DNA of 64,000 nucleotides, from assembly GCF_000423485.1 (NCBI RefSeq), contig NZ_AUIB01000001.1:186001-250000 (forward strand), in the 5' to 3' direction. The translations under genes were made by a program, and so were the position numbers. The notes under the pieces were generated by a model. That model worked only from the letters and a program-made list of their open reading frames with translations. It was not told where the DNA came from and ran no database searches. Below are positions 35,203 to 44,336 of the stretch, in pieces. How positions within the stretch are numbered: position 1 is the stretch's first letter; every line of letters starts with the position of its first letter. The DNA comes from Propionimicrobium lymphophilum DSM 4903 (GTDB lineage Bacteria; Actinomycetota; Actinomycetes; Propionibacteriales; Propionibacteriaceae).

Positions 35203-37878
35203 GTGACCGGTAAGCGACGCCTGGTGATTGTTGAGTCGCCCACCAAGGCGACCAAGATTGCTAGCTATCTTGGCGACGGTTACGTCGTTGAATCGAGCCG
35301 CGGACACGTGCGAGATCTCCCGAACAATGCTGCTGAGGTGCCCGCCAAATATAAGGGACAGCCCTGGAGCCGGCTCGGTGTGAACATCGAAGAAGGCTTC
35401 TCGCCCCTCTACGTGGTCAACCCGGAAAAGCGCAGCACGATCAAGAAGCTCAAGGACGAGCTGAAGGACGTCGACGAACTCTTCCTGGCAACTGATGAGG
35501 ATCGCGAAGGAGAGGCTATCGCCTGGCACCTGCTGCAGGAACTGAAGCCGAAGGTGCCGGTCAAGCGAATGGTCTTCCACGAGATCACCCCGGAGGCCAT
35601 CAGGGCTGCTGTGGATAATCCGCGAGAGCTCGATCAAGACCTCGTCGACGCGCAGGAGACCCGCCGAATCCTCGACCGGCTGTACGGCTACGAGGTAAGC
35701 CCGGTGCTTTGGAAGAAGGTCATGCCGAAACTATCGGCAGGCCGCGTCCAATCCGTCGCCACTCGACTTGTGGTGGATCGCGAACGCGAGCGGATCGCTT
35801 TCGTGCCCGCCGAATACTGGGACCTGAACATCAAATTAGACGCGGGCGCCGACGCCGACGTCAGGCAGTTTCCGGCCAGGCTCGCTAACCTCGACGGCAC
35901 CCGAATTGCGCGCGGTAATGATTTCGACGACGCCGGCAAGCTGACCTCCGGCGTCTTCGCACTGACCGAGAAGGACGCCACCGGCATCGCCGAGGCTCTA
36001 AAGAAGGCCGATATCTCGGTGGCAGACATCGAGAACAAGCCGTACCGGCGCAGGCCGGCGGCTCCGTTCAGGACCACCACACTTCAGCAGGAGGCGGGCC
36101 GCAAACTCGGTTTCAGCACCGACCGAACCATGCGCGTAGCCCAGCAGCTGTATGAATCCGGTTTCATCACGTATATGCGTACCGACTCGGTTTCGCTTTC
36201 CGGCGAAGCCATTAACGCGGCGCGCGCCCAGGCCGTCCAGCTGTATGGCAGCCAGTATGTGCCCGAGAAGCCGCGTTTCTATTCCAGCAAGGTGAAGAAC
36301 GCGCAGGAGGCCCACGAGGCGATTCGTCCCGCTGGGTCCGACTTCCGTACCCCTGCGCAGGCCGGGCTTGCTGCCGACCAGTTCCGCCTTTACGAGTTGA
36401 TCTGGCAGCGCACGATCGCCTCCCAGATGGCCGACGCCGAGGGCCAGACCGTCAGCGTCAAGATCGACGCCAAACTCGACGGGCAGGTTGCCTTGAGCTC
36501 TGAGGCAAAGGTCGGAGTTGCCGGGCTCGTCGCTTCTGGTCGTACCATTACTTTTCCGGGTTTCATGAAGGCTTACGTCGAGGCTGAGGGTGAGAAGAAG
36601 GAAACCAGGCTGCCGCAGCTGAACGTCGCTCAGGACCTGGGGCTCGTCAGCGCCGAGGCGGACGGACACCAGACCAAGCCGCCCGCCCGCTACACCGAGC
36701 CGAGCCTGATCGCGAAGCTAGAGGAACTGGAGATCGGCCGCCCGTCCACTTATGCGTCGATCATCCGCACGATCACCGCCCGCGATTACGTCTGGAAGCG
36801 CGGTTCGGCTTTGGTGCCGACGTGGCTTGCGTTCGCCGTCACTCGCTTGATGGAGGAACACTTCCCGCAGCTGGTGGACTACAAATTCACCGCGGACCTC
36901 GAGGATCGTCTTGACGAGATAGCCAATGGAAATCTGGATCGGCTGGAGGTGCTGCACAAGTTCTACAACGGCGACGGCGGTAACCAGGGCTTGGCAGTGC
37001 TGGTCGAGGATCTCGAGGACATCGACGCCCGCGCCAACAGCACTTTCCCGATTGGCGAGGATAGTGGCATCGTGCTGCGAGTCGGCCGCTACGGCCCCTA
37101 CCTGGAGGATGCGAAGCAGGATCGGGCGAACGTGCCCGAGGATCTGGCACCCGACGAGCTCACTCTCGAGAAAGCTAAGGAGTTGTTGGTCACGCCGTCC
37201 GGCGCTGAGCGCGAACTTGGCCTAGATCCGGAGAAAAACGTGCCGATCGTGGTTCGTAATGGCCGCTATGGCCCGTACGTCACGGAGATTATCGAGGCCG
37301 AGGAGGGCAAGAAGAAGCCCAAGGCCCGCACCGCATCCTTGTTTAAGACAATGAGCCCGAACACGGTGACTCTTGAGGAAGCCCTGAAGCTTCTGAGCCT
37401 GCCTAGGTTGGTTGGAAAGGACGCTGAGGGCGTCGAGATCACAGCACAGAATGGTCCATATGGGCCATACCTGCGAAAGGGTAAGGACACCCGTCAGCTG
37501 TCCAGCGAAGAGGCGCTTTTCACTGTCACTTTGGAAGAGGCCGAAGAACTCTACAGCAAGCCCAAGACCAGGGGAGCGCGCTCTTCTGCGTTGCTTAGGG
37601 AGCTGGGAGAGGATAAGTCCACGGGCAAAAAAATGGTGATTAAGAACGGCCGCTTCGGCCCCTACATCACCGACGGCGAGACCAACCAGTCTCTGCCCAA
37701 GACGCTTCTTCCCGAGGACGTGACACCCGAGCAGGCCAGCGACATGCTGGCGGCCAAGCGAGCTAAGGGCCCCGCGCCTAAGCGCCGTGGGGCGGTTAAG
37801 AAATCTACCGCTAAAAAGACCACGGCAAAGAAGACGACGGCCAAAAAGTCGACTTCCAAGACCACTAAGAAGTCCTAG
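35203..37878 (+). CDS. topA: DNA topoisomerase I
   Basis: Type IA topoisomerase relaxing negative supercoils. It has 891 residues. The Toprim domain starts at RLVIVESPTKATKI and contains FLATDEDREGEAIAWHL. Active-site tyrosine Y324 sits in GFITYMRTDS. The C-terminal part has four topo-C repeats (RVGRYGPYLED, VVRNGRYGPYVTE, AQNGPYGPYLRKG, IKNGRFGPYITDG) and a Lys-rich tail (STAKKTTAKKTTAKK) typical of Actinobacteria. Start GTG 35203 has AAGGAG (35191-35196) 6 bases upstream. Confidence 0.97.
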   Translation: MTGKRRLVIVESPTKATKIASYLGDGYVVESSRGHVRDLPNNAAEVPAKYKGQPWSRLGVNIEEGFSPLYVVNPEKRSTIKKLKDELKDVDELFLATDEDREGEAIAWHLLQELKPKVPVKRMVFHEITPEAIRAAVDNPRELDQDLVDAQETRRILDRLYGYEVSPVLWKKVMPKLSAGRVQSVATRLVVDRERERIAFVPAEYWDLNIKLDAGADADVRQFPARLANLDGTRIARGNDFDDAGKLTSGVFALTEKDATGIAEALKKADISVADIENKPYRRRPAAPFRTTTLQQEAGRKLGFSTDRTMRVAQQLYESGFITYMRTDSVSLSGEAINAARAQAVQLYGSQYVPEKPRFYSSKVKNAQEAHEAIRPAGSDFRTPAQAGLAADQFRLYELIWQRTIASQMADAEGQTVSVKIDAKLDGQVALSSEAKVGVAGLVASGRTITFPGFMKAYVEAEGEKKETRLPQLNVAQDLGLVSAEADGHQTKPPARYTEPSLIAKLEELEIGRPSTYASIIRTITARDYVWKRGSALVPTWLAFAVTRLMEEHFPQLVDYKFTADLEDRLDEIANGNLDRLEVLHKFYNGDGGNQGLAVLVEDLEDIDARANSTFPIGEDSGIVLRVGRYGPYLEDAKQDRANVPEDLAPDELTLEKAKELLVTPSGAERELGLDPEKNVPIVVRNGRYGPYVTEIIEAEEGKKKPKARTASLFKTMSPNTVTLEEALKLLSLPRLVGKDAEGVEITAQNGPYGPYLRKGKDTRQLSSEEALFTVTLEEAEELYSKPKTRGARSSALLRELGEDKSTGKKMVIKNGRFGPYITDGETNQSLPKTLLPEDVTPEQASDMLAAKRAKGPAPKRRGAVKKSTAKKTTAKKTTAKKSTSKTTKKS

Positions 37879-37892
37879 GGCATCAGCGAATC

Positions 37893-37915
37893 TTGTCAGT
37901 GGCCTCTGGCAAGAT
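37893..37915 (+). promoter_or_regulatory. RecA-NDp/PafBC-like promoter element upstream of tmk
   Basis: TTGTCAGTG (37893-37901), 8 bases, then CAAGAT (37910-37915), one mismatch from TAnnnT. The transcript would start near 37922, about 40 bases before the tmk ATG, which has its own GAGGAGG ribosome site. Confidence 0.5.
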
Positions 37916-37961
37916 TTGTGACTGCTAGTTTTTCGAGGCCACTAGGCATTGAGGAGGTGCG

Positions 37962-38585
37962 ATGGGCAAAGGCAGATTCATCGTCTTCGAGGGCGGGGAT
38001 TGCGCAGGCAAGACCACCCAGGTCAACCGGCTCTCTCGCCGGTTGAGAGTGGCAGGAATCGAGCACATCGTCACCAGGCAGCCCGGTGGCACGAAAACTG
38101 GCGACGTGGTCCGCAGTCTATTGCTGGACACCGATCAAGAACTCGACTATCGCTGTGAGGCGCTGCTTTATTCCGCCGACAAGGCCCAGCATCTTGCCGA
38201 GGTGGTTCGTCCCGCGCTCGACCGCGGGGTGGTGGTGTTGTGTGATCGCTACGTGGATTCGATGCTCGCCTATCAAGGTTTTGGCCGAGGCATCGCCACC
38301 GACGAGCTGGAGGCCCTTGCCAGGTGGGCGACTTCCGATATGCGTCCGGATCTCACCGTCCTGCTCGATGTCGACCCATCGCAGGCAGTCGAGATCAAGG
38401 GCAAGAAGGATCGGCTGGAATCGGCCGGAAACGAATTCCACGCCCGGGTCCGTCAGGGCTTTTTGGATCTTGCCTCGCGCGATCCGCAGCGCTACCTGGT
38501 GTTGAACGCGCGCGACAGAATATCAACCATTTCCGATACGATTTCGGTTGAGGTGGCCAAGCTTTTGGAGCTGGAATCGCTATGA
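37962..38585 (+). CDS. tmk: Thymidylate kinase
   Basis: Phosphorylates dTMP to dTDP. 207 residues. P-loop FEGGDCAGKTTQ (about 9-20), the DRY motif in VVVLCDRYVDSMLAYQGFGRG, and TRQPGGT near residue 38. Start ATG with GAGGAGG upstream. Overlaps holB by 4 bases (ATGA). Confidence 0.95.
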   Translation: MGKGRFIVFEGGDCAGKTTQVNRLSRRLRVAGIEHIVTRQPGGTKTGDVVRSLLLDTDQELDYRCEALLYSADKAQHLAEVVRPALDRGVVVLCDRYVDSMLAYQGFGRGIATDELEALARWATSDMRPDLTVLLDVDPSQAVEIKGKKDRLESAGNEFHARVRQGFLDLASRDPQRYLVLNARDRISTISDTISVEVAKLLELESL

Positions 38586-39754
38586 GCGTCTGGGATGAAC
38601 TAGTCAGCCAGGAACCCACGATCGCGCTGCTCGCCGATGCAGTCGAAGCCGCGCATGGCCGCGGCGAAAATCAGCGCTCGATGACGCACGCTTGGCTGAT
38701 CACCGGCCCCCCAGGGTCAGGACGATCTAATGCGGCTAGGGCTTTTGCTGCCGCCCTGCTGTGCCCGAATGGGGGCTGCGGCGAGTGTCAGTCGTGCCGG
38801 ACGGTTGCGAACGGCTCACATCCCGACGTCACCGTGTTGAACACCCAGCAGCTTTCGATCGGCGTCGAGCAGGTCAGAGATATCGCGCTTCGGGCCGGCA
38901 TGTCTCCGACGCTTGGCGCCTACCAGATCATCATTGTCGAGGACGCCGACCGTGTCACCGATAGGGGAGCGGATGCGCTGCTGAAGTCGTTGGAGGAGCC
39001 GCCGCCGCGGACTGTCTGGATGCTGTGCGCGCCCACCCCCGACGATGTCATCGTCACGATTCGTTCGCGCTGCCGTCAGGTTCATCTGCGCACGCCGTCG
39101 AATTCGGACGTCACGAATCTGTTGATCAGCCGCGACGGTATCGATCCGGAGACCGCGGGCCACGCAGCCAGGGCTGCGCAAGGGCACATCGGGCGCGCCC
39201 GTGGGCTGGCAAGGAACGAGAAATCTCGCGAGTCGCGTCGGCGCTGGCTGCAGGTGCCAGCACACCTCAAAGGGGTCTCCGATTGTCTACAGATAGCCCA
39301 GAGCCTGGTCGACGAGGCCACGAAGAACGCCAGCGAGGCCACCGTCAAATTGGACGAGGCCGAAACAGCTGAGCTGCGTCAGGCGCTCGGATTCGGCGCC
39401 AAGGGCACGCGCCCGAAGAATGCCCAGGCCGCGCTGAAGGATCTGGAGAAGCAACAGAAGATGCGGGCAAAGCGCTTCCAGCGCGATTCTTTGGATAGGG
39501 TGCTGACCGAACTTTCGACTTGGTATCGCGATGTCTTATCCATGCAGATCGGCGCCGTCGATATCGACGAGTCCACCGACGGGCTGATCAACAGTTCGAT
39601 CGCGGATCAGATCAGGGCTGCCGCAGACGCAACCAACCCGAGCTCGACGATTAAAGCTATGTCGGCGATCATCGAGACCAGGCAGGCTCTCGACTTCAAC
39701 GTCGCCCCGCTTCTCGCTTTCGAGTCGTTGATGTTAAAGCTTTATGAAGGTTGA
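38582..39754 (+). CDS. holB: DNA polymerase III delta' subunit
   Basis: Clamp-loader subunit, 390 residues. AAA+ fold with ITGPPGSGRSNAARAFAAALL, a four-Cys zinc module (CPNGGCGECQSC), IIIVEDADRVTDRGADALLKSLEEPP and the SRC motif TIRSRCRQV. The P-loop has Arg-Ser in place of Lys-Thr, as expected for a subunit that does not bind ATP. Coupled to tmk by a 4-base overlap. Confidence 0.93.
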   Translation: MSVWDELVSQEPTIALLADAVEAAHGRGENQRSMTHAWLITGPPGSGRSNAARAFAAALLCPNGGCGECQSCRTVANGSHPDVTVLNTQQLSIGVEQVRDIALRAGMSPTLGAYQIIIVEDADRVTDRGADALLKSLEEPPPRTVWMLCAPTPDDVIVTIRSRCRQVHLRTPSNSDVTNLLISRDGIDPETAGHAARAAQGHIGRARGLARNEKSRESRRRWLQVPAHLKGVSDCLQIAQSLVDEATKNASEATVKLDEAETAELRQALGFGAKGTRPKNAQAALKDLEKQQKMRAKRFQRDSLDRVLTELSTWYRDVLSMQIGAVDIDESTDGLINSSIADQIRAAADATNPSSTIKAMSAIIETRQALDFNVAPLLAFESLMLKLYEG

Positions 39755-39851
39755 TCGGCGCTCCATTCTCGAATTTGGTGCGATGACTATAGACTTTTAC
39801 ATGAAAGATGAATGACTTCGAGTCGTTTCCCTCAATCCTCTAGGAGCAACC

Positions 39852-40541
39852 GTGAGCGAGAATGTGAATAGCGGGCTGTCCGGCGCTAGCCCGGCCAAGC
39901 CGAGAGATCCCGATGAGCTCCAAACGCCGGTGTCTGACCCCGAACCGATGCCGGAAAACGCCGCACTGGGTAATCCTGCCGCCGCTGCCTCCGACGAGCA
40001 GCTGGTCCGTGAGCTTGAAGATCGCGACAAGCTTCTGGGGAACGTCCGCCAGGATCCGGAGCCCGAGGTTGTCGTCGTAGAAAAGGAAGGGAAGAAGGTC
40101 ACCGATAAGTTCTTCGGCTCGCTCGGTTTATTCCTGCTTCGTGTCGTCATGGCCGCGTTGCTGGCCGTCATCGGTTGGCAGGTGCTGGTCGACCAGGGTG
40201 GTTACGCTGACGCTTTGACCGGCGCTGGCGTTCCCGCGAACGTTTCTGGATGGCTCGCGCTCGCCGCTGGCATCGGTATGCTGCTGGCCTGCGTCCTGCT
40301 GCTGATTGGCTGGGGCACTCGAATCGTCGGTCTGTTGCTGACCGTTGCTGGAGTCGCGGTTTTGGCATTCTTCCGCTTCGGCCCATTCAATCCGATCATG
40401 GAGGGCCACACCGGTTTCTACGGAGACCGCGACCTGCTGTTCACCGTCTGCGCGTTCCTGATGTTCATGCTGGGTGCCGGCGGCTGGTCGGTCGATGCCG
40501 CTTACCGCAGGTCTCGCGATAAGCGTAAGAACCAGGACTAA
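39852..40541 (+). CDS. DoxX-like membrane protein
   Basis: 229 residues. A disordered acidic N-terminus of about 80 residues precedes four hydrophobic helices with DoxX-family spacing (FFGSLGLFLLRVVMAALLAVIGW…GTRIVGLLLTVAGVAV…DLLFTVCAFLMFMLGAGGWSVDAAYRR). The function is unknown; DoxX proteins have been tied to redox and thiol processes at the membrane. Start GTG 39852 with TAGGAG 5 bases upstream. Closed by a strong terminator. Confidence 0.82.
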   Translation: MSENVNSGLSGASPAKPRDPDELQTPVSDPEPMPENAALGNPAAAASDEQLVRELEDRDKLLGNVRQDPEPEVVVVEKEGKKVTDKFFGSLGLFLLRVVMAALLAVIGWQVLVDQGGYADALTGAGVPANVSGWLALAAGIGMLLACVLLLIGWGTRIVGLLLTVAGVAVLAFFRFGPFNPIMEGHTGFYGDRDLLFTVCAFLMFMLGAGGWSVDAAYRRSRDKRKNQD

Positions 40542-40554
40542 CGTCTAGGATTAT

Positions 40555-40591
40555 GTAGCCGTCCGCCGCTGGCGGGCGGCTACTTTTATTT
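40555..40591 (+). terminator. Terminator after the DoxX-like gene
   Basis: 13-bp stem (one G-U) GTAGCCGTCCGCC/GGCGGGCGGCTAC (40555-40567 with 40571-40583), then TTTTATTT. Confidence 0.9.
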
Positions 40592-40637
40592 AGGGGAGGC
40601 TAAAGGTCTTAGCCCTTAAGCGCTTCGGGGTTAGGGC

Positions 40638-40643
40638 TAGTCT
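40638..40643 (+). promoter_or_regulatory. Leaderless -10 element of the ricT-like gene
   Basis: TAGTCT, 7 bases before ATG 40651, no Shine-Dalgarno. Confidence 0.5.
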
Positions 40644-40650
40644 TGAGTCC

Positions 40651-41322
40651 ATGAAGATTTTGGGCGTCGAGTTTGAGCGTTACGGTGAGTTGCACTACCT
40701 CTCCGTGGCGGGTGACGCCGACGATTTTAGGGTAGGTGACGACGTCCTCTACCCGACTTCGGGAGGGCCGGAGGTGGCCCGCGTGGTTTGGCGGGGCGAA
40801 TCCGCGGCTGAGGGGTTTCCGGAGTGCCTGGGGCACGCCAGCGCCGAGGACCTGGCAAGGGACGTTCGTAACAGCGAGGACCGCGAGCGCGCCAAGGCCA
40901 CGGCTATCGACTTGATCGAGCGTCACGGTCTGCCGATGAAGGTGCTGGGCGTCGATCTGATCGATCGCTCCGAGGATTTCGACAGGATGTACGCGATCTA
41001 CTACACGGCTCCGCGCAGGGTGGATTTTCGCGCGCTCGTCCCGGATCTTGCATACACATTAAACGCGCGCATTGATCTGCGTCAGGTCGGGTCCCGTGAC
41101 GCAGCTCAGCTGACTGGCGGCGTTGGCCGTTGTGGGCGTCAGCTTTGCTGCGTCTCTTTCCTTCCCGTGCTTGAACCGATCAGCCTGCGCACGCTCGATT
41201 CCCGTTCCGCTGCGATGCCGGCAACCGGCGTCTGTGGCCGGCTGCTCTGCTGCCTGCGCTACGAGGATTCCCCGATGTGCGATGCTAGCTCCTGCCCGGT
41301 TGCGGAGAACCTGAAGAGTTAG
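40651..41322 (+). CDS. PSP1-domain protein (RicT/YaaT-like)
   Basis: 223 residues with the PSP1 C-terminal domain: YYTAPRRVDFRALVPDLAYTLNARIDLRQVGSRDAAQLTGGVGRCGRQLCC and CGRLLCCLRYE, a Cys-rich iron-sulfur-type signature. In Bacillus, RicT works with RicA and RicF as an Fe-S complex in mRNA processing; RicA/RicF homologues are not here. Downstream of holB, as in many bacteria. The next gene's ATG directly follows its stop. Confidence 0.88.
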   Translation: MKILGVEFERYGELHYLSVAGDADDFRVGDDVLYPTSGGPEVARVVWRGESAAEGFPECLGHASAEDLARDVRNSEDRERAKATAIDLIERHGLPMKVLGVDLIDRSEDFDRMYAIYYTAPRRVDFRALVPDLAYTLNARIDLRQVGSRDAAQLTGGVGRCGRQLCCVSFLPVLEPISLRTLDSRSAAMPATGVCGRLLCCLRYEDSPMCDASSCPVAENLKS

Positions 41323-42918
41323 ATGCGAAAGCAAATCGCGCTGTTGGCCGCAGGGTTGCTGCTTGCCGGTTGCTCGGCTGCCCCGAAAACTCAAAGCGAT
41401 GCAACGCCCTCTCCTTCAGTTGCTTTCGATGTCGAACCGGTCGCTCTCGACGGAAGCGGACATAAGATGCCCTGGCCGAAGCGGGCTTGGGTAGTGGGCG
41501 AGAGTTCGGATCGGATGAAATATGTAGAGTCTCAGGCGCGTCCGCCGGGCGTCGTGGATCCGCCAGCGGGGCAGGGCTATGGCCGCTATTACGTGCAGCG
41601 CCTCGATTGGGCGCAGTGCGGCGAGTTCGAGTGCGCGAAGATGCTTGCCCCATTGGATTGGGAGAACCCGGACGGTTTGGCCGTCACGATCGCCTTGAAG
41701 CGTTCTGCCATTGACGATCCGCATGGCGTGCTTTTCGTCAATCCCGGCGGGCCGGGCGGCAGCGCGCTGGATTATGTGGACCAGTTCGGCGAGGAGCTGA
41801 GGTACGACATAGTCGGCATGGATCCGCGCGGCTCCGGCAAATCAACTCCCGTCGTCTGCTCGACGGGAGAGGAGCTGGACCGCTACCTGGACGTCGATGT
41901 CTCGCCCGATGATTCCGGCGAGGTGGCCGCGCTGATCGACGCGGAGCGGCGATTCGCCACCGACTGCAGGAAGAACTCCGGTGCGCTGCTGGACCACGTC
42001 AGCACCATCGACACCGTCTACGATTTCGACCTGGCCAGGAGGCTTCTCGGCCAGGAAAAATTCAACTTCCTCGGGGTCAGTTACGGCACTTTGTTGGGCG
42101 CCACATACGCAGAGCTTTTCCCGGATAGCACCGGAAAGGTCGTGCTGGATTCGGCCGTCAGCCTTGGACCGAGCGAGGAGGTTTCGCAGGCAGTCGGTTT
42201 CGAGAGGAACCTAAGCGAATTTGCGCGCTGGTGTGCGTCTAAAACGTCGTGCGAGCTTGGTTCGGACGAGCAGTCCGTGACGAAGAGCATTAAGGGTTTC
42301 CTTGATTCGTTGGACTCAAATTCTCTCAGCTCACCGGATGGTCGAATGCTGACCCAGTCGCGGGCCGTCGCTGGGCTGTTGCTTTTCTTCTACACCGGAG
42401 AATCGTTCTACGACGCAGCTGGAGAGGCCATTTCGAAGGCGATCGCAGGCGATCCTACGATGATTTTCCAGGCTTCGGACGCCATGACCGGCCGCGAACC
42501 TGGCGGCTACTCGTCGCTGATCGCCGCCGCCTCCGGGATTGGCTGCCTAGACCAGCCCGATTCCGGCTTGAAGGGTGCTTTTGCCCAGTGGAGCAAGCAA
42601 AAGGCCCAGGCCCCGGTCCTGGGGCACTTGATCGGCCCGGACACGCTCTGCCCGATTTGGACGAGTGCGCCGCGGCCAAGGATCGCGTTCAGCGGGGATA
42701 CCGAAACCCCGGTGCTCGTGTTGGCAAACACCGAAGATTCTGCGACTCCCTACGAGCAGTCGGTGCTCGCAAACCGGATATTCAAAGACTCGATTCTGGT
42801 GACGAGAAAAGCACCCGGGCACGGGGTTTTCGGTAGCAGCAGGTGTGCAGACCGAATTGTCGCCGACTATTTCAACGAGTCGAAAATTCCTGAAACTAAC
42901 CTTGAATGTGCTTCCTGA
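41323..42918 (+). CDS. Secreted alpha/beta hydrolase lipoprotein, TAP (tripeptidyl aminopeptidase) family
   Basis: 531 residues. Lipobox LLAGC (Cys17) makes it a lipoprotein. The alpha/beta hydrolase fold has the oxyanion region FVNPGGPGGSALDY, nucleophile S253 in GVSYGTLLG, and a TAP-like C-terminal domain ending with KAPGHGVFGSSRCADRIVADYF (catalytic His in GHG). It probably removes short N-terminal peptides outside the cell; the peptide specificity is unknown. ATG directly abuts the ricT-like stop (TAGATG). Confidence 0.88.
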   Translation: MRKQIALLAAGLLLAGCSAAPKTQSDATPSPSVAFDVEPVALDGSGHKMPWPKRAWVVGESSDRMKYVESQARPPGVVDPPAGQGYGRYYVQRLDWAQCGEFECAKMLAPLDWENPDGLAVTIALKRSAIDDPHGVLFVNPGGPGGSALDYVDQFGEELRYDIVGMDPRGSGKSTPVVCSTGEELDRYLDVDVSPDDSGEVAALIDAERRFATDCRKNSGALLDHVSTIDTVYDFDLARRLLGQEKFNFLGVSYGTLLGATYAELFPDSTGKVVLDSAVSLGPSEEVSQAVGFERNLSEFARWCASKTSCELGSDEQSVTKSIKGFLDSLDSNSLSSPDGRMLTQSRAVAGLLLFFYTGESFYDAAGEAISKAIAGDPTMIFQASDAMTGREPGGYSSLIAAASGIGCLDQPDSGLKGAFAQWSKQKAQAPVLGHLIGPDTLCPIWTSAPRPRIAFSGDTETPVLVLANTEDSATPYEQSVLANRIFKDSILVTRKAPGHGVFGSSRCADRIVADYFNESKIPETNLECAS

Positions 42919-42980
42919 GGGCTATCTGGTGCCGTAAAGCTGGACTCCGTGCCGCCCCCTCCAGATGGTTAGGTAAACTT

Positions 42981-44336
42981 ATGAAGGTGGTTGATTGCAT
43001 AATTATCGGGGCAGGAATCGCTGGGCTCTTCGCCGCTCGCAAGCTGAAGGAAGCCGGTCGCAGCGTCGTCGTGCTCGAGGCTCGCGAACGCACAGGTGGC
43101 CGTATCCAGACCGTGATGGTCAAAGACCACGTCATCGAACATGGCGGTCAGTGGTTGGCGGGCGGTTTCGACATGATGGAGGAACTCGTCGCCGAGTTCG
43201 GCTTCGAGGAGATTCCGGCCGATACCGACAACGCAGTTATTCGCGCTGGTGGGCACCAATTCGTCTCAACCAAGGACGACAATCGCACTAAGGCACTCTC
43301 ACCATTCGAGATCTCCGATCTGGGGCGCGGACTTGTCAGATTTAGCCGACTCGCTGAGTTGCTTGACAAGGACCATGCCTGGGCGCAATCAAACCACAGG
43401 TGGCTCGACCAGAGCCTGAAGCGCTGGACCCAGACCAATCTGCGTACTCCCGGCGCCAAGAAGGAATTCCTCTCGCTGGTTAGCCTCGCGATGCGAGAAA
43501 AGATCGAGGATCCTAACCTGCGTGATGCCCTCGGCTACTCTCCCGAGAGTATCGACATGGAGTCGATCTTCGCAGTCAACGGTGGCATCAGGCAGGTTCG
43601 TTTGCGCGGCGGCATGCAGCAGCTAACAGACAAGCTCGCAGACGAGCTGTCCGATGACGAGCTGTATCTGAACGCCGAGGTGACCAAGGTCGAGTGGAAA
43701 AACAATTCGGTGACCTGCTTCCTAGCCGACGGTCGTCAGTTCTCGGCACGCAAACTTTTGAACACCCTGCCGCCGTGGCTGGCGCAGCGGCTGGAATACT
43801 CTCCCAGGCTGCCGGCCTGGCGCGACGAGGTTGTGCAGAACACGCTGCCGGGCAACGTCATCAAGGCCCACATCATCTACGACAAGCCTTGGTGGCGCGA
43901 GAAGGGCCTTTCTGGCCAGGCTAGTTCCGACAGCGGCGCGGTTCGCGTCACGTTCGACACAACCGATGAGGGGCACGGCGTTGGCGTGATCATGGGATTC
44001 TTCACGGGGTCTGAGGCGGACACGTTGTGTAACCGCTCTGTCACTCTCCGCGATCGAATCTTCACGAAGGCACTCTCCGCGATGCTCGGCGAAGAAGCTA
44101 AGCAGCAGCACGATTACATCGATCTGCCTTGGGGCAAGGAGAAGTACAGCGAGGGCTGCCACGGCGCCCACTTCTCTCCCGGCATCTGGACTGCCGACGG
44201 CGTTCAGCTTGCCGAGCCGGTTGGTCCGATCCACTTCGCAGGCTGTGAGTACGCAGAGAAGTTCAACGGCTACATGGAGGGCGCGGTTCGCTCGGCCCTG
44301 GGCGAGGTCGAGAAGATCGATTCGGAACTGGCTTAG
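42981..44336 (+). CDS. Flavin-containing amine oxidase
   Basis: 451 residues. The FAD site is CIIIGAGIAGLFAARKLKEAGRSVVVLEARERTGGR and the C-terminal FAD contact is GPIHFAGCEYAEKFNGYMEGAVRSA. The pattern is of the monoamine/putrescine oxidase family. Amine specificity is unknown; the usual covalent Cys (SGC) is not evident, so FAD is probably non-covalent. I prefer ATG 42981, directly before the FAD motif. TTAGGT lies 6 bases upstream. It overlaps the convergent gene's stop by 4 bases. Confidence 0.88.
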   Translation: MKVVDCIIIGAGIAGLFAARKLKEAGRSVVVLEARERTGGRIQTVMVKDHVIEHGGQWLAGGFDMMEELVAEFGFEEIPADTDNAVIRAGGHQFVSTKDDNRTKALSPFEISDLGRGLVRFSRLAELLDKDHAWAQSNHRWLDQSLKRWTQTNLRTPGAKKEFLSLVSLAMREKIEDPNLRDALGYSPESIDMESIFAVNGGIRQVRLRGGMQQLTDKLADELSDDELYLNAEVTKVEWKNNSVTCFLADGRQFSARKLLNTLPPWLAQRLEYSPRLPAWRDEVVQNTLPGNVIKAHIIYDKPWWREKGLSGQASSDSGAVRVTFDTTDEGHGVGVIMGFFTGSEADTLCNRSVTLRDRIFTKALSAMLGEEAKQQHDYIDLPWGKEKYSEGCHGAHFSPGIWTADGVQLAEPVGPIHFAGCEYAEKFNGYMEGAVRSALGEVEKIDSELA

